NCBI GenBank assembly: GCA_964304625.1
Contig: OZ199839.1
Location: 558,001 to 622,000 of the forward strand
Reading direction: 5' to 3'
From: Kudoa neothunni
Lineage: Eukaryota > Cnidaria
Length of the DNA: 64,000 nucleotides
In this document: in pieces, positions 1 through 12,462 of the stretch
How positions within the stretch are numbered: position 1 is the stretch's first letter
Layout: every line of letters starts with the position of its first letter
Notes under the pieces: model-generated
The model's input: only the letters and a program-made list of their open reading frames with translations
The model's database searches: none
What the model was told of the DNA's origin: nothing
Translations under genes and position numbers: made by a program

Positions 1-2560
1 AATTTTATAATTAGAATATTTTATGTTGTTTTTAAGAAGATAAATTATCTAAAATTTTCGGAATCAGGGCTTTTTTAGAAGCTCATACGATTTAGAAATT
101 TCTTCCATTGTAAGTAATATTTAGGGTTGTAATAAGTAAAATATTTAAATTTATTTTAATTAATGAAAATATATGTAGTCGATAAAGAATGAGTTTTAAA
201 ACATTCTCTATCTTTCATTAGTACATAAGGCTATTTTTTTATGGATGCGGCCCTCATACTAAAAAGTCTACCCATCCCTGACGTGAAGTAAGAATAAAGC
301 ATTTTTTCCACCAAACAAAGACCCATACTAAGTGTTATTATGGCAAATTTAAAGAACCAACTACGATATAACGCTCAATCTCACTAGTGAATATTAATAA
401 AAAGATATCATTATGAAATTTTATTTTAGAGGAAATAAAAAATGACTCTACACATCAGTGAAATCAGTTTTATAAAATCCTGGCTATTCTAGGAGATATT
501 GTTTACCATGCCAATAGCCACCTCCGTTATAAATAGTACGGGGGTGAATGTATTTTTGATCATACTTCACCATTAATTTTGTCATACATTTTCATTAATA
601 AATATAATCAAATACAGCCGATTATAATACATTAAGCGGCAGGAATCGTGTGTTTTAAAATTGTCCACTAAGTTAACCTTACATTTTTTATCGTAAACTA
701 GCGGTAACTGTTCAGCGTTGCTTGGGGGTATTAAGCAATGAAAAATTTCTTAATAACACTCAAAAAAGATTTTTATATTTCAAATTAACCTATAGATTCA
801 GTTAAACTAACAATTTTTTAAGAATTATATTTTAACGACCTTGAATATGAAATTTAAATTATGATCATTTCTGTGAAGGAGTGTACCAATCCCGGGGGTC
901 ATTTAAAAATTTCGTGGCCCGATACCATCGCAATATAATTTATGTTTAATGTCGTGTTTTTTTCATTCCCGAATTACGTAAATCTCGTTAACATGTTATC
1001 TAAAAGGTTATTTTTGGTCCGGTTCAGAAAGTTTTTGCTATTCTTCTTAGGGATGGTAAAAAAATATATAGAGATAGAAGAAAACGTATGAAAATTAATT
1101 GATATTATCAAAATTAGCATCCCTTGACCCGGTATAAACATTAATGCATTATTCCGAACAAACAGCTAAAATCGTTTCAATATAAACATAAATAATTTAT
1201 ATAATTAGATGAAGTAAGGGTACAACCATCTGCATTGAACTTAATCACGGAAAGTTAAACTTAGCGGACGACTTCAATAGAATCTACGGACGCAGTATTT
1301 CCATTATAATGCTTCAATCAATGTAATTTTAACTTTTTCCGCCAATTCGTTATTCATGAAACATACATAAATTTTTTATCATATCTAAAACCATTAATAG
1401 GACCTTCAAAATGTGTTTATCAGTCAAACACGTTAAAACTCCACAAATAAGGAGTGCCTTTGCACAAACACCAAAATAGAAACACCAACTTTATAAATAA
1501 AGATAGACGACATCGCTTTATTGACATTTGATAGAGCATATAAAGGAGAGAGTTATCTTAAACCGACCATTACCATGACATAAGCAGGCGTTATTCCTAT
1601 TGATGAACTCAAGTAATCCGTTTAACAAACTTTGAATCGACAAAATCACTATTTTCCAAACACTCTTGGGAACATTTTGTAGTGTGAAAACGATTTTAAA
1701 GATTTTTAAAACCTTATGATTTTTAAAAAATTTTTAAATGTCTATCTATAAGGAGAAAATTTTACAGCACATGCATACTTGCTGACAAAAACAGGGCGTC
1801 CAATGAGACTGTCAGAAAAAATCCCAAGGCCGCAAAGAAAACACAATAGTATTACCAAAATAACAGAAATTTTTATTTTAAACGCGTTTGCTAATTATTG
1901 TTGTAAATTGAATCATCTTCATCATCTTCACAACCCTTAGTAAAGTTGATCTATTTTTCAAGCGCTCAAGGTATCGTTAGCTCACAACACCGCTGCTCAC
2001 GTCATGTATTAGTATATTTGTTGGTTGGGACGACAAACACGTATTATTATTTCTTCTGATCAACTGCTTTGTTATAAGTTTACATTTTACAGTTTTAACC
2101 TTTAATGAGTTAGTTTGTTTAGTTTTTACTGTTTTCATTAATGAACAAATTCGTTAAACATTTGCAAAAGCTGAAATTTCTGTCATTAGCATATTGATCA
2201 AGCCAAAGCCAATATTTAAAATCTACTGTCAAACAATCTTGATCGGGGCACATATTATCCCACGTTCTTTTTTTATCTCCGTTTTAAATTTCACGCATAC
2301 TTTCAAATAATATACGTCAGTAACTTCAAAATATGTTACTAAAAACACTAGGAAATTTTAAGACGGCGATGAAATACCAAAATACAATCACAGAATAATA
2401 AGAACAATTGATTAAATAACAATTATCTAGTGGTTGGAAAACAGCGCGTCGGCAAACGTGATATCTATTTAAAATTTCGAAAAATTTAATTCTCTCCATT
2501 ACCAAAACAAGAAATATGATTATTCTACCTAAATGTAAAACTTATTATTCATAAACTAAA
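1..2560. other. No gene seen
   Basis: AT-rich DNA with only short open frames, no splice-linked coding pattern and no transposon coding sequence that I could recognise. Two near-homopolymer stretches occur, but no repeat ends were seen. Confidence 0.5.
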
Positions 2561-2613
2561 GGGGGTTAAGATCGGTTCAGTTTTTGACAAACCCGAAACC
2601 GAACCGTCTTAAC
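2561..2613. repeat. Short hairpin-forming inverted repeat
   Basis: The arm GGGTTAAGATCGGTTC is followed about 20 nt later by GAACCGTCTTAACCC. The arms pair along 15 bp with a one-base bulge. It stands out from the surrounding AT-rich DNA. A 60-codon open frame runs across it, but there is no sign that it is coding. It could be a very small foldback MITE or a chance hairpin. Confidence 0.5.
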
Positions 2614-3519
2614 CCTTACTCACACTCTCGTTATCACGCACAACACTTATTTTATCGGGTTCAAGCCTATTCAATCACATATCACGTTTTTCCATCACGT
2701 CCAAGCTTTTTTAGAAACTATAACCTGAGCTTTATTTGGACCTCAAAAAATGCGTGGAATGCTTAATTTTTTTTCTACATCCGCAATAAGTGTGTAATGA
2801 ATCAGTTCCATTTATAGGGATTATTGTGCATAGACGTATACATTATCTGGAAATATAGATGAAGAGTTTTCAAAATTATTCTTTAACATTCAAAATTAAC
2901 CTTAATCCCCTTCAAATAAAATCATGATTTCTAAATAATATAAAAATATTTCTGATATCACAATTTCTTGATAATCATTTTTAGGAAGTCGAAGTACTAC
3001 TGCATGCAAATTATCGGAAAATTTTCATAATAAATCTATTATTTATTTAAAAATAAGGAAATATTGTAAAATACAATATAATGTTGAGCTCAAAACAATT
3101 TGGGAGTGAAAATGTGTAAATCAGTAATGAGAGATGCATGATGAATTTATCGAGGTTTGACTCTATATCGTGCGTGTAACGTGAGATAATTAGAAACTCT
3201 GGCGTATACCAATTATTACGACTGCATCAAATAATAAATGTACACAAACATATAATATAATTTAAATATTAGTCTCACGATATTTATAAAGTGAATGATT
3301 TTTCATCAATAGATCATTATATAAGGCTATATTCAAGCTAAAACTCTATTATTTTGGAGATTAAAACAATTTTCATAATAACTAAATCGGTAGGAATTAA
3401 CTCCAAAACAACAAGAAGTTAATTATTGAATAATAAGCGATAGCAAATAAACATATCCACTGATAAACTATCATACATTCGGTAAATGTTCCAAATTTAA
3501 AAACTATCTAAGAGATAAA
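2614..3519. other. No gene seen; 3' flank of the carrier gene
   Basis: AT-rich sequence downstream of the minus-strand carrier gene. No coding pattern or repeat ends were recognised. Confidence 0.5.
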
Positions 3520-5391
3520 TCAGGTTTTTAGAAAAGATAACACTTTTTCGTATATAATGAATGAGAGCGTCACCGAAGGTAACACTTTTACAAAGTTGGG
3601 CCCGAACCCACTATAAAAGCCCCGAATCCCGTTTGTAGAGTGGATATCTCTACAAAGTTTATACATATATCTTAGATCGTGAGAAATATTTAATTTTCCA
3701 GGTCGTTGGTACACCTGCATATTGGTTCTTACAACAACCAATGGATAGGTTGAAAATTGAGCGATACAATTTGCCAATGAGCTGGCCAAAAATATAGCTC
3801 CAATACTTAACGTAGAATCCGATTTGTGTGGAAGGTAGTATTTTTTGTAGGTAAATTTGATTGACTTTCAAATACGATCAATAAATTCAGCCACACTTAA
3901 TTACCTCATAAACCGATAAATTGATACCACTGTATGGAAAAGCACCGGCAAGACACGGAATAATACCTCTATACAAACTAGCATAACCTTCTTTGGTGGT
4001 TATTTTGTAAAAGGTATCGAAAATTCCAGAATATTGGTTATAATTGGAGACTGCGATCCGGGTTTTTACTACCTATTTCAGGTAGTAAACACAATAACAA
4101 CGCTTGTCTTGTATTTTGGTAATGGTATATTACCTCTAAAGGATAGGTTATGAGTTGCGACGTAGTTCCAGCCAATGAGCCACAAATAAATTTATCCAAC
4201 AAAGTGGAATGTTCTTTGTCTTTGTGAAGTACCTGCTTGAACTAGATTCCATTTGAACTAATGGTGAAATTTGATGATTTTACTTACAAAATCATAAAAG
4301 GCAAATCTAAGGGCTGATTCAGGACCAACTTTGATACAGTTCACACCATTTCCCCTCCAAAATCCCATATAACCACCATCCAGATAGATTTTCTGACAGA
4401 TATTTTTGATTGTTGGTTTGGTGGACTGGAAAGCTCGAACCTTATCAACGAAAGACAATTCATATTAATCACCACCAGCAAATCAAAAAATACTTGCATT
4501 AGAACTTTGACTCTATCCATAGGGGCGGTAACAGATCTAGAAACTAAAATAACGAATTCTAATAGTCATCATTAAGATGTATCACCTATTCCTGCTATAC
4601 CCCCAGCCAATAGCTGTTTAGCGATATTTTTAGACATTCTTATTGTAGGGTCGTCTTTTTTTACCGGTATAATAGCTTCATTCCCAGTATCCACCATCTA
4701 ATCGAATAATCGAATGCTAGCCCAAACACCCAACAGTTCAAACAACCCATACCACACGATGAAATTCAGATACCATATCTTTTATAGATTTTTCGTGATA
4801 TCGTTTGATACATTGTTCGCATTGTATGTCAGATTTTTGATGATTACATTTTTTGAAACTACATTTAATCGATAAGAATCCAATATAACAACAATACCAA
4901 TTTCTAACGTGTGTTATACTTTTTAACGTGCGTCTCCACTTCTTCGGCCGAAGCTTCGAATCCAAGTTGAGATAGTTTTTCCAAAATTTGCTCAAGTTGG
5001 GGTGATTCTTTTCAATTTTAAGCAATTTAAATTTTTAAAAAATAAATTACGAGATTTCTGAGATCCATGCAATGATAGGAGATTGTTTATTTTACTTTGC
5101 CAATAGCAAAGCGCCAAAAATTCTTCTTTAGTAAATTCGCTCCGATTTCGTTCATTAGCTATACTTTTTAGAATCTTTTCGAATTAATTATTTAAAAATT
5201 TATTTCTTTGTGCTCCATATTTAAAAATAAAAATATACCTCAGCTATTTCGTTGACATCTGCATTGGTTAACGACTCCACTAGTATTTCGGTACTGAGAA
5301 CACCTTTATTAAACACATCCTTTTTTTCAAATATTTCTTTGTAAAAATTCTCATCAAAATTCTTTGTTCCATTATCAACCTCTCCACTCAT
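3520..5391 (-). CDS. Calcium-regulated mitochondrial ATP-Mg/phosphate carrier (SCaMC type, SLC25A23/24/25 family)
   Basis: About 450 aa in about 10 exons, read by joining GT-AG introns of 40-65 nt. The start ATG is at 5391 (MSGEVDNGTKNF) and the stop is at 3520. The N-terminal ~140 residues align with the four EF-hand region of SCaMC proteins, but the loops are degenerate (for example DVFNKGVLSTE), so calcium binding is uncertain. The carrier domain follows, with the three repeat signatures APMDRVK, YPLEVVK and YPLVVVR. The non-canonical third signature (V or A instead of D/E) is typical of the SCaMC family (PLALVR in vertebrates). WRGNGVNCIKVGPESALRF matches the conserved first-repeat segment. 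Family role: electroneutral ATP-Mg/phosphate exchange across the inner mitochondrial membrane. Exon joins give an uninterrupted protein, and length is close to vertebrate SCaMC (about 470). Substrate is inferred from the family only. Confidence 0.88.
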
Positions 5392-6476
5392 AGCCGTGCG
5401 AAAAATAATAAATATAACTATAGAAATTTAGCACTAAGCGCAATTTATACGCTGCGCTAGGCAGCTTGCGCAGAAATTTGGTTATCGTTCTGTGATATAT
5501 CATTATGAATTATAATTACATAGATTTTCATTGTTTTAAAATAATTATTCTAAAAACAATAGAATTTTTTAAACTCTGATATTAGAACCAAAAATTTAGA
5601 TGGATAATCTGCGGGCGTGGATTTGGGCTGAACCCCAATCGAAATTCCAAATCAACAACTCCCGGAGCGCATCACAAATGCAGTCGGTTGAATTATAAAT
5701 AATTAATCGGATAGAGAAAATGTTTGTTATCAATGTTTACGAATAATAATATAAAGAGTCTCTCCTGACCTATATATAATGATGGAGTCTAACTGGCAAA
5801 CACCGAGGATGTTCGTATTAAACATAGAATTTTAAGAGGTTACAAATTAAAATTTAATCTAATAGTTGATTTAAGATAATATATTAAAAGTAATATTTTA
5901 TTATGTGATCTTCATGTTAAATTTCTAGTGACAACAAAAGTTGGTCATGTTTCAAAAAATTTATAAAAATTTGTCATTGTTTCTCTAAGTTGTTTTTATT
6001 AATTTATTTGTCGATATGATGAAATATATATGGCATAGTGTGAAATGAGCCCGAAAAACTCTCCAGAAATACACAGGGGAATCTTCAGTTAATATATCTT
6101 GTTTTTATAATTGCTACAGACAACGGTTTGTAAATATATGGTATCCATATAATTATTCAGTTTATGGTAGGACATAAACTTTGACTGTGGGTGAGCAGCG
6201 AGAAATCTACAATTTTTAATATTTAGGACGTTATTTTTGAATTCGATAATAATTAAAGTAATGGAAAGGTCGTACGTACTACGGTAGTACTACTGCCGGA
6301 TAATACGTACTTATTGCACGCGCGCACAAAAATATCGAAACACAATACTAGCTATAACTTACCTTAAATATTAATGAAAAGACAATTGGTTTTTTTGTTT
6401 AAAATTACAATTGAAAAATGAATTAATATCTGGAAAAGAATCAGACATTAACTCCCACTTTTTTGAGCCATGATGT
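5392..6476. other. No gene seen
   Basis: Intergenic AT-rich DNA upstream of the carrier gene. It contains a GTACGTAC-rich patch around 6268-6312 (reported separately). No coding pattern was recognised. Confidence 0.45.
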
Positions 6477-8900
6477 TTAACCCTCTAACCGACTCGGATT
6501 GTATTACACCTAAAAGCACTTTTATTCTGACCATAAAATTTCGCGCGCTTTTTCAAATCTTTTAAATTTAGGCAATTCTCCAAAGTTTGTGAATTCTAGC
6601 ATTTAATAGAATTTAACGGAAAAAAAATTGGATCACCCCCTAAAAAAATCCACCCTCTAACCAACTTGGAGTAAATATCACCCCAGACTTTTATTGCTTA
6701 AATTTACTTAAAAAATTATTTAATTTAATTTGAAAATTATGGAAAAATTCTATCGCAAGAATTTTGAGGAAAGTCGAAATTACTACAACAAGTAATCAAC
6801 TTCTGCTTATTTCGATAGCAATGTGCATTCCCTGCGAAAATCATGATGGATATAACTCGACTTTCTGCAGGTATAATATCCTTGTTTTTTTATTAAACAA
6901 ATTGTAGGTCAATAATATTTATGATTAATTTTTTTATTGATTATAACTAAATGTTAATATGATAATTCAGTTCTGATTATAAATATGCTCCAAAATAATA
7001 GAATAATAGAGGGGCTTACTCGAATAACACTTCGTACACAAACCAATTACTGGAGATAAATTTCAATCAGTGAACTTGATGAATTTTTTGATGAAAATCC
7101 ATCTTCTAAGAGTGAATTGGATGACTACTTGTTAGAACCATCGGATTATTCTGACAAAATTTCAGAGAGGGAGCTTTCTTATAATACTAAAACAATCAAA
7201 AACAGAATTCTCTGGACAATAAAGAAACCTACTTTATCGAGGACATCCATGGAGAATATTACGAATTCCTATCCTGGCCCAACCGCATACGCTACACAAC
7301 GAATCACAAATATTTTGGATTGCTTTGTTATATTTTTCACAACCCAAATTTGTGAAGAGATAACAAAATTTACAAATATATTTGGGAAACCAGATTTGTT
7401 GACTCATGGATTGATCCGGATGAAAAAGAACTTAAAGGATTCCTAGGAATCCTAATATTAATGGCCGATCATAAAGATAGAGAGGAGCCACTAACTGAAC
7501 TTTTCAGTTTAACTGAAGGGAAACCTATCTATCGACAAACTCTTCACGAATCACCAATTTCAGCAAATATTAAGATGTCTTCATTTTGATGAAATGGCCA
7601 TTGGAGAACAACGGAGAGGAAACGAAAAATTTTGTCTGATGTGTTTTGCACCCAGCGAACATGCTAATGTTGATGAGCAGTTAATATCTTTAGAGGAAGG
7701 TGTCCATTTAGGCAATATATGTCATTGAAACCAGCAAAATACGGGTTGAAGTTTTTCCTTCTTGTCAATCCTTTGGATAATTATATTGTAAATATTCCTC
7801 CATATCTTGAAAAAAACGGAGATGAAACTGACCGAAGCTATAGTGTTGGAGAAAGTATTGTGTTGTCGCCGGCAGTCCCGTTGTTTCCTAACGGAAGAAC
7901 GATTGTGGCGGTCAACTTCTTTTCATCCTTAAGGTTAGCGACCAAGTTATTAGAGAGATAATTAACGTATCTAGGGACCATTCGACATAACAAAAGAGAA
8001 TTACCATCATGTGATCTTCCTTCCAAACACAGAGAGTTGTATAGCACCACTTTCGCATTTTTCAAAAAAATATGTTAACAAGAAAAGGAAATGTGTGGTT
8101 CTTTTTTCGACTGGGACTATTAACACAAACATTTCTAATGAATGTGAAAAGAAAAAGCCCCAACAAATATTGTGATACAACAAAACAAAAGTGAGAATGG
8201 ACACTGTTGACAGAATGTTGTCGTCTGTCTCTGTAAGAAGATTTAACAGGAGATAGCCCATGGTTGTATTTTTCAATATGGTCGACTTATCATTAATGAT
8301 TGCTTTTGCGTTATAAAAAAACATATATAATGATAAAGCGAAATTAAGGCGCACTTTTTTAAAAGAAATGGCCTAGACCCTATACCAGATGCCGATGAAC
8401 AGAAGCAACAAAATAAATAAAGTCATCAAAAGATCGTTTTCATCATCTATCCAAAATTCATGTATCTTATCATCAAAAATAAAGAAAGAAAGGACGTTGC
8501 GTGTTTTCTCACACCAAAATGACAAAAAAACATTCAATAAATGTTCGAATTGTAGTAAATTCTACTGCAAAGTTCACTCTTCGAATAAATGTACTGATTG
8601 CGCCAAAGTTAAATTCTCATTTTTTACTATTTTATCAAAGGTTATTTTGTTTAAAAGATGTCGTTTTATGGCTGTTTGATAGTATTGTTTTAGTTTAATT
8701 TATTCCGGAAACGTACGATGCATAAACGAACCTAATCGAGTGAGATTAACTAATGCAGTAATTTCGGTTTTTCTCAAAATTCTTAGAATAGAATTATGTA
8801 AAAATTTGCAATTCGAATTAAAATAATTTTTAAAGTAAATTTAAGCAATAAAAGTCTGGGGTAATATTTACCCCGAGTTGGTTGGAGGGTGGTATTTTTT
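6477..8900 (+). mobile_element. Decayed piggyBac-family DNA transposon
   Basis: A TTAA at 6477 is followed by CCCTCTAACCGACTCGG. A second related end motif begins near 6650 (CACCCTCTAACCAACTTGG) and is matched in inverted orientation over about 57 bp at roughly 8832-8893, so the inverted repeats bracket about 2.2 kb. Between them are piggyBac transposase pieces in several frames: an N-terminal part at 7117-7446, then KELKGFLGILILMADHKDR, then a piece at 7719-7961 with SLKPAKYGLKFF and VAVNFFSSLRLATKLLER. A C-terminal Cys-rich finger with CSNCSKFYC and CTDCAK lies near 8530-8610. The frames are broken by several shifts and stops, so it is not expected to encode an active enzyme. No TTAA was found at the right end, so that side may be truncated. 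Confidence 0.8.
7117..8679 (+). pseudogene. piggyBac transposase remnant
   Basis: Order of parts: an acidic N-terminal segment; SMENITNSYPGPTAYATQRI; a catalytic-domain segment with PSEHANVDEQLI (the middle of the DDD-type core); a segment with SLKPAKYGLKFFLLVNPLDN and NFFSSLRLATKLLE; then RYLGTIRHNKRELPSC-like text; and finally a C-terminal RING-like Cys cluster (CxxC, CxxH, CxxC). Frame changes occur near 7446, 7590, 7720 and 7960. It resembles the piggyBac copy at 50288-51546 at the level of LGTIRHNKR and MNSYPG/TNSYPG motifs, so the two belong to one group but are clearly diverged. Confidence 0.75.
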
Positions 8901-10129
8901 TCATAGCTTCTAGGTTTAAAATAGTTGCCAAGCCCTTCGAAATAAAATAAGGTCATCTGTGAAAGGCTCAATTTCTTATCGATAAAATCATCATCCGTTT
9001 ATTAATTATTGGAGAGGGACTGTCAGTGCGCCATTGATATTTCTATGAATTAAAGAGGACATCATTATAAACCACACCACTACGTATCTACATGTTTCTA
9101 TGTTTATCCTTCATTTTTCAACTAGCTACCACATTGATGTAACTATACAAACTTATTAATTGTTTAATCGTGATAAGAAGAAAGAAAACGCTTAATTTAA
9201 TCACGCGGTCAAAGCAAAAAGGTACGTACGACCGGTCTTCACGTGACTTTCTATTTTGAATTTTTTCGTACTAGTTATGCTTATTAATTATTTAAAGCGA
9301 GTAATAATAACATTAAATCACCTTAAATACGAGAGAACCTTTAATATGTAAAATAACTAATGTACGTACGACCGATCCATCAGTGTATCGCTAACGTAGG
9401 TTATTAGGAGCTCTTATAATTTGAAAATATAGCCCAGTAGGCGTAATTTATAATAGCAACTGCGGAGCATAAAACTAGAATTAATCATTTTTAGAATTGA
9501 AAATAATATTGATGACAGAGAAATGTCATTAAATTTCTCGAATAACAGTTAATCGTTATAAACACATAATAGGAAAAAATAAAATTAATAAAAGTAGCCG
9601 GATATTTAAAAATATAATGACTGCTACTATTAGCCTGGGCAAGTTTAATCATTTATCAGCGTTTCCAAACTATTAGTTAGGCAGCCCATCGCGACTCATT
9701 AACTCAATAAATGAGGAATTTTCCAAATTAATCTTGAATTGGGATGGGCGAACTGCGGCCCTAGCTCTTCCATTGAGAATCTAAGACAAAATTTATATTA
9801 TTCAATATTCATTATGTATTTTATTCTCAATGCGTAAAAAAAATTTCTCAAGTGATGTAATCTATTCGACTTGAAATGAATTTAACATGAAAAATTATTG
9901 TTCTATTTGCATTCTAATGTTATTTTAAAAGATATTTTTGAATGTTATGGCCTGTTGTCTTAATATAAGGCTGAAAAATTGCATGAACGTGCATCCGTTT
10001 CCACAATATAATAACACCAAGACAGCGTTTTCTTCCATACACAAATTAAAAAATAACTTTTTGATAAATATTATGGATTTATTAACTTTAATTTTCGGTG
10101 ATTTAGTTATCTGATTTGATATTTTACCT
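8901..10129. other. No gene seen
   Basis: AT-rich intergenic DNA. It holds two copies of GTACGTACGACCG (near 9221 and 9361). No coding signal was found. Confidence 0.45.
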
Positions 10130-10640
10130 ACGCTCGCAGCCTACCTATGATTATCATATGTAATGGTATGGCGCCTGGACAATATGACATAGCGGTGTTT
10201 GATCGAGATAGCATACCCTGAGGTTGCGATTTCAAAGCCTAGTCGGGACGTTCCTGTACTCCTAATCCGAAATAAAGTAGGAAGGCTGTAGTAATCACAA
10301 GGATCTACGATTTATCGTGGTCTTGTTTGCAGTTGGGAGAGGAGCCTGGCGGAAGGGTAGAACTCGGTCGCTCATAAACTCATAAATGTCGGGGTACAGG
10401 AACGAAATAAAACCAGTAGGGGCTTCCTTAGAGCCGGATCCCACATTCAAACGACTTTTCCACATTAATTCTGGGTTATTCTGGGTTATTCTATGGTATG
10501 GGTGGGGTGGTGGTCGCTCCAAAACGAAGCTGTTTAGTGGGTTAAAACCCCACACTACCGCATAAACGTAAGTTGCGTTAAGCTAACGCTGTGGTGCCTA
10601 CAGCGTAAATAGAGAGGGCCGAACTTCACAATCTAACAAG
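10130..10640 (+). repeat. GC-richer SINE-like repeat with tRNA-like head
   Basis: This patch is noticeably richer in G and C than its surroundings. Near 10190-10245 it contains a tRNA-promoter-like arrangement: TAGCGGTGTTTGATCGAGA (A-box-like), then about 20 nt on GGTTGCGATTTCAAAGCC (B-box-like), followed by TAGTCGGGACG, a layout seen in tRNA-derived SINEs. The remaining ~400 nt form an unrelated body; an open frame of 86 codons on the minus strand is probably incidental. The GC-rich patch at 12100-12250 may be an inverted relative of its tail (shared GTAAAACCC/CACTAC text). Family assignment is uncertain. Confidence 0.4.
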
Positions 10641-12462
10641 TTTCGCTAGGGATTTGACCTTGTAAACAAAAAAAATATGTAATGTTGACAAAGGCAAAGT
10701 CTAATACGTGCTTAAAACAAAATTACAGGTTACCAATTTTGGAGAAAAACTGGTACTTGAGATTCAATTGATTAAAAAAGAATCTAAAATTAATTAAATA
10801 GTAAAAATCATGAGCATGCGATACTCATAACAAAATTAGAAGTTTAACGCAATGAGAACCATTCCCATACCTCTCATTATAAGCGACGCATTAACGAAAA
10901 AATTATTTATTGCGATATTTAAAAGGCATAGCGTTGATGTAATTTGTATAATTTTTTAGATATCCTTAGATTTTGAACCATAAATGTTTATAATAGAGGT
11001 GTATAGAAATTTATCAGCCTAATATAGGAATATATTTTATTTATCTTCTTAATTTTCTCAAGTGATAATGCGCTCGCACAACCCTTGTTAACCGTCGTTT
11101 CTTGATAACAAGTGTTTGCACAACTAAACATAAATGTCTTCCCGAAAGCTTACAGTTATTGATGAAAGTTGTAATTTAAATGATGACTGACTAGACTCAA
11201 AAATACTTCTCCTCTCATTTAACGAAATAAGTGGGGTGTTTGCGTTGTCTTGAATCATTTGCTGTAATAAAGGAATATAACTTGAAGCGGCGTCACCAAA
11301 CGAAACAGGGGGAATTCAACCAAAAAACCAACGATAATGACAAAGAATAAATGGTCTTAAATGCCTGGGAAGTTAAAATAACGCCAATCCATTTGTAGTT
11401 GTCGCCTTAAGAAAAATACATTTTTTATTCATAGACATAATTAAGTGAAATTAGAAGAAATAATTTTTGTGTAACAAATGATAATTTTAAAAAAAATTTT
11501 TTGTGATTTTTACCCTCAAGAATCATTTCATAAAACTTTAAAAAATATGAATATTACATTGACACCTACAAAAATTACGACTTCAATTTCATGTTATTTA
11601 AATCATTTTGGTATTGGAATATTTCATAATAAATTTTGAGAAAATTAATTCTATTTGTTGGCGATATTCAAGTCACAAAAAGTTTGGTGTAATCTGAAAT
11701 ATCATAATGTAGTTAATTTGAACTAACATGATCATATTCATATTTATAAAGTGTGATATGTTATATTGAATCTCATGTTTAAAATAACTATGAAACAATT
11801 CTATCAGAGTTATTGTTTAAATATTTCATGTGCATTTAATGAGTAATATTAGCTTTTCATAGTTTTAGTTAAAATTAAAATGTATTAGGTATAAATCCTA
11901 TTATTTCAATACGAACTTACAATAATATGCCAATCACAAAATTTCTATAATTAAAAAAATCGATTTAATTCCTTATTAAGTTAATTTAACTGGAAGTATT
12001 ATTATTATTATATTAATTTGTATATTTACTTTTTTTATTGTAGCAAAAATGTCAGAAAAGCCGCAAACAGCTATCAATATTACCAAAAAAAGCGTAGGTA
12101 GTTAACAATGTGGCCTACACCCCTCCTTCCAAGTTGTACCCATTACTGCCGTAGTGGGTTTTACCGAACTTGTATACGCCCGACCCATAAATAAGCCCTC
12201 TTAGGAAAACTCGGCACGTCCTGTGCTAATCGCGAACTTAAAGTTTTTTGTCCACTAGATTACAAAAATTTTACAGCACCCCAGCTCCAGCTTCTACACA
12301 AAGAAACGAGATTTGAAAGTCAGCGCAAAACACATTAAAGTAAAAAGGGAAGAGAAACGATATCATAATCGAAAAATAAATGTGCTTAAATGCACCTAGA
12401 TACGACGACGAATAACGAAATTGTGAATGTAATTAGTCAGTAAGATGTCAATAATAGCTCAG
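10641..12462. other. No gene recognised; one GC-richer patch
   Basis: AT-rich, apart from about 12100-12260, which has higher GC and may be a second SINE-like fragment in opposite orientation. Just before it, 12030-12105 looks superficially like a short first exon (a pyrimidine-rich stretch ending in AG, then ATG with 15 codons), but no continuation was found. Confidence 0.35.

Noticed and set aside
2584-2766. 60-codon open frame
   Set aside because: Runs through the hairpin at 2561-2613, lacks splice context, and has no recognisable domain.
9640-9710. tRNA-like clover near GGCAGCCCATCGCG
   Set aside because: No matching acceptor and T arms could be paired.
10295-10555. 86-codon frame on the minus strand
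   Set aside because: Lies inside the GC-richer SINE-like patch, where stop codons are rarer by composition; no domain recognised.
12030-12110. Possible 5' exon with ATGTCAGAAAAGCC
   Set aside because: Only 15 codons before a stop, and no downstream plus-strand exon could be found.
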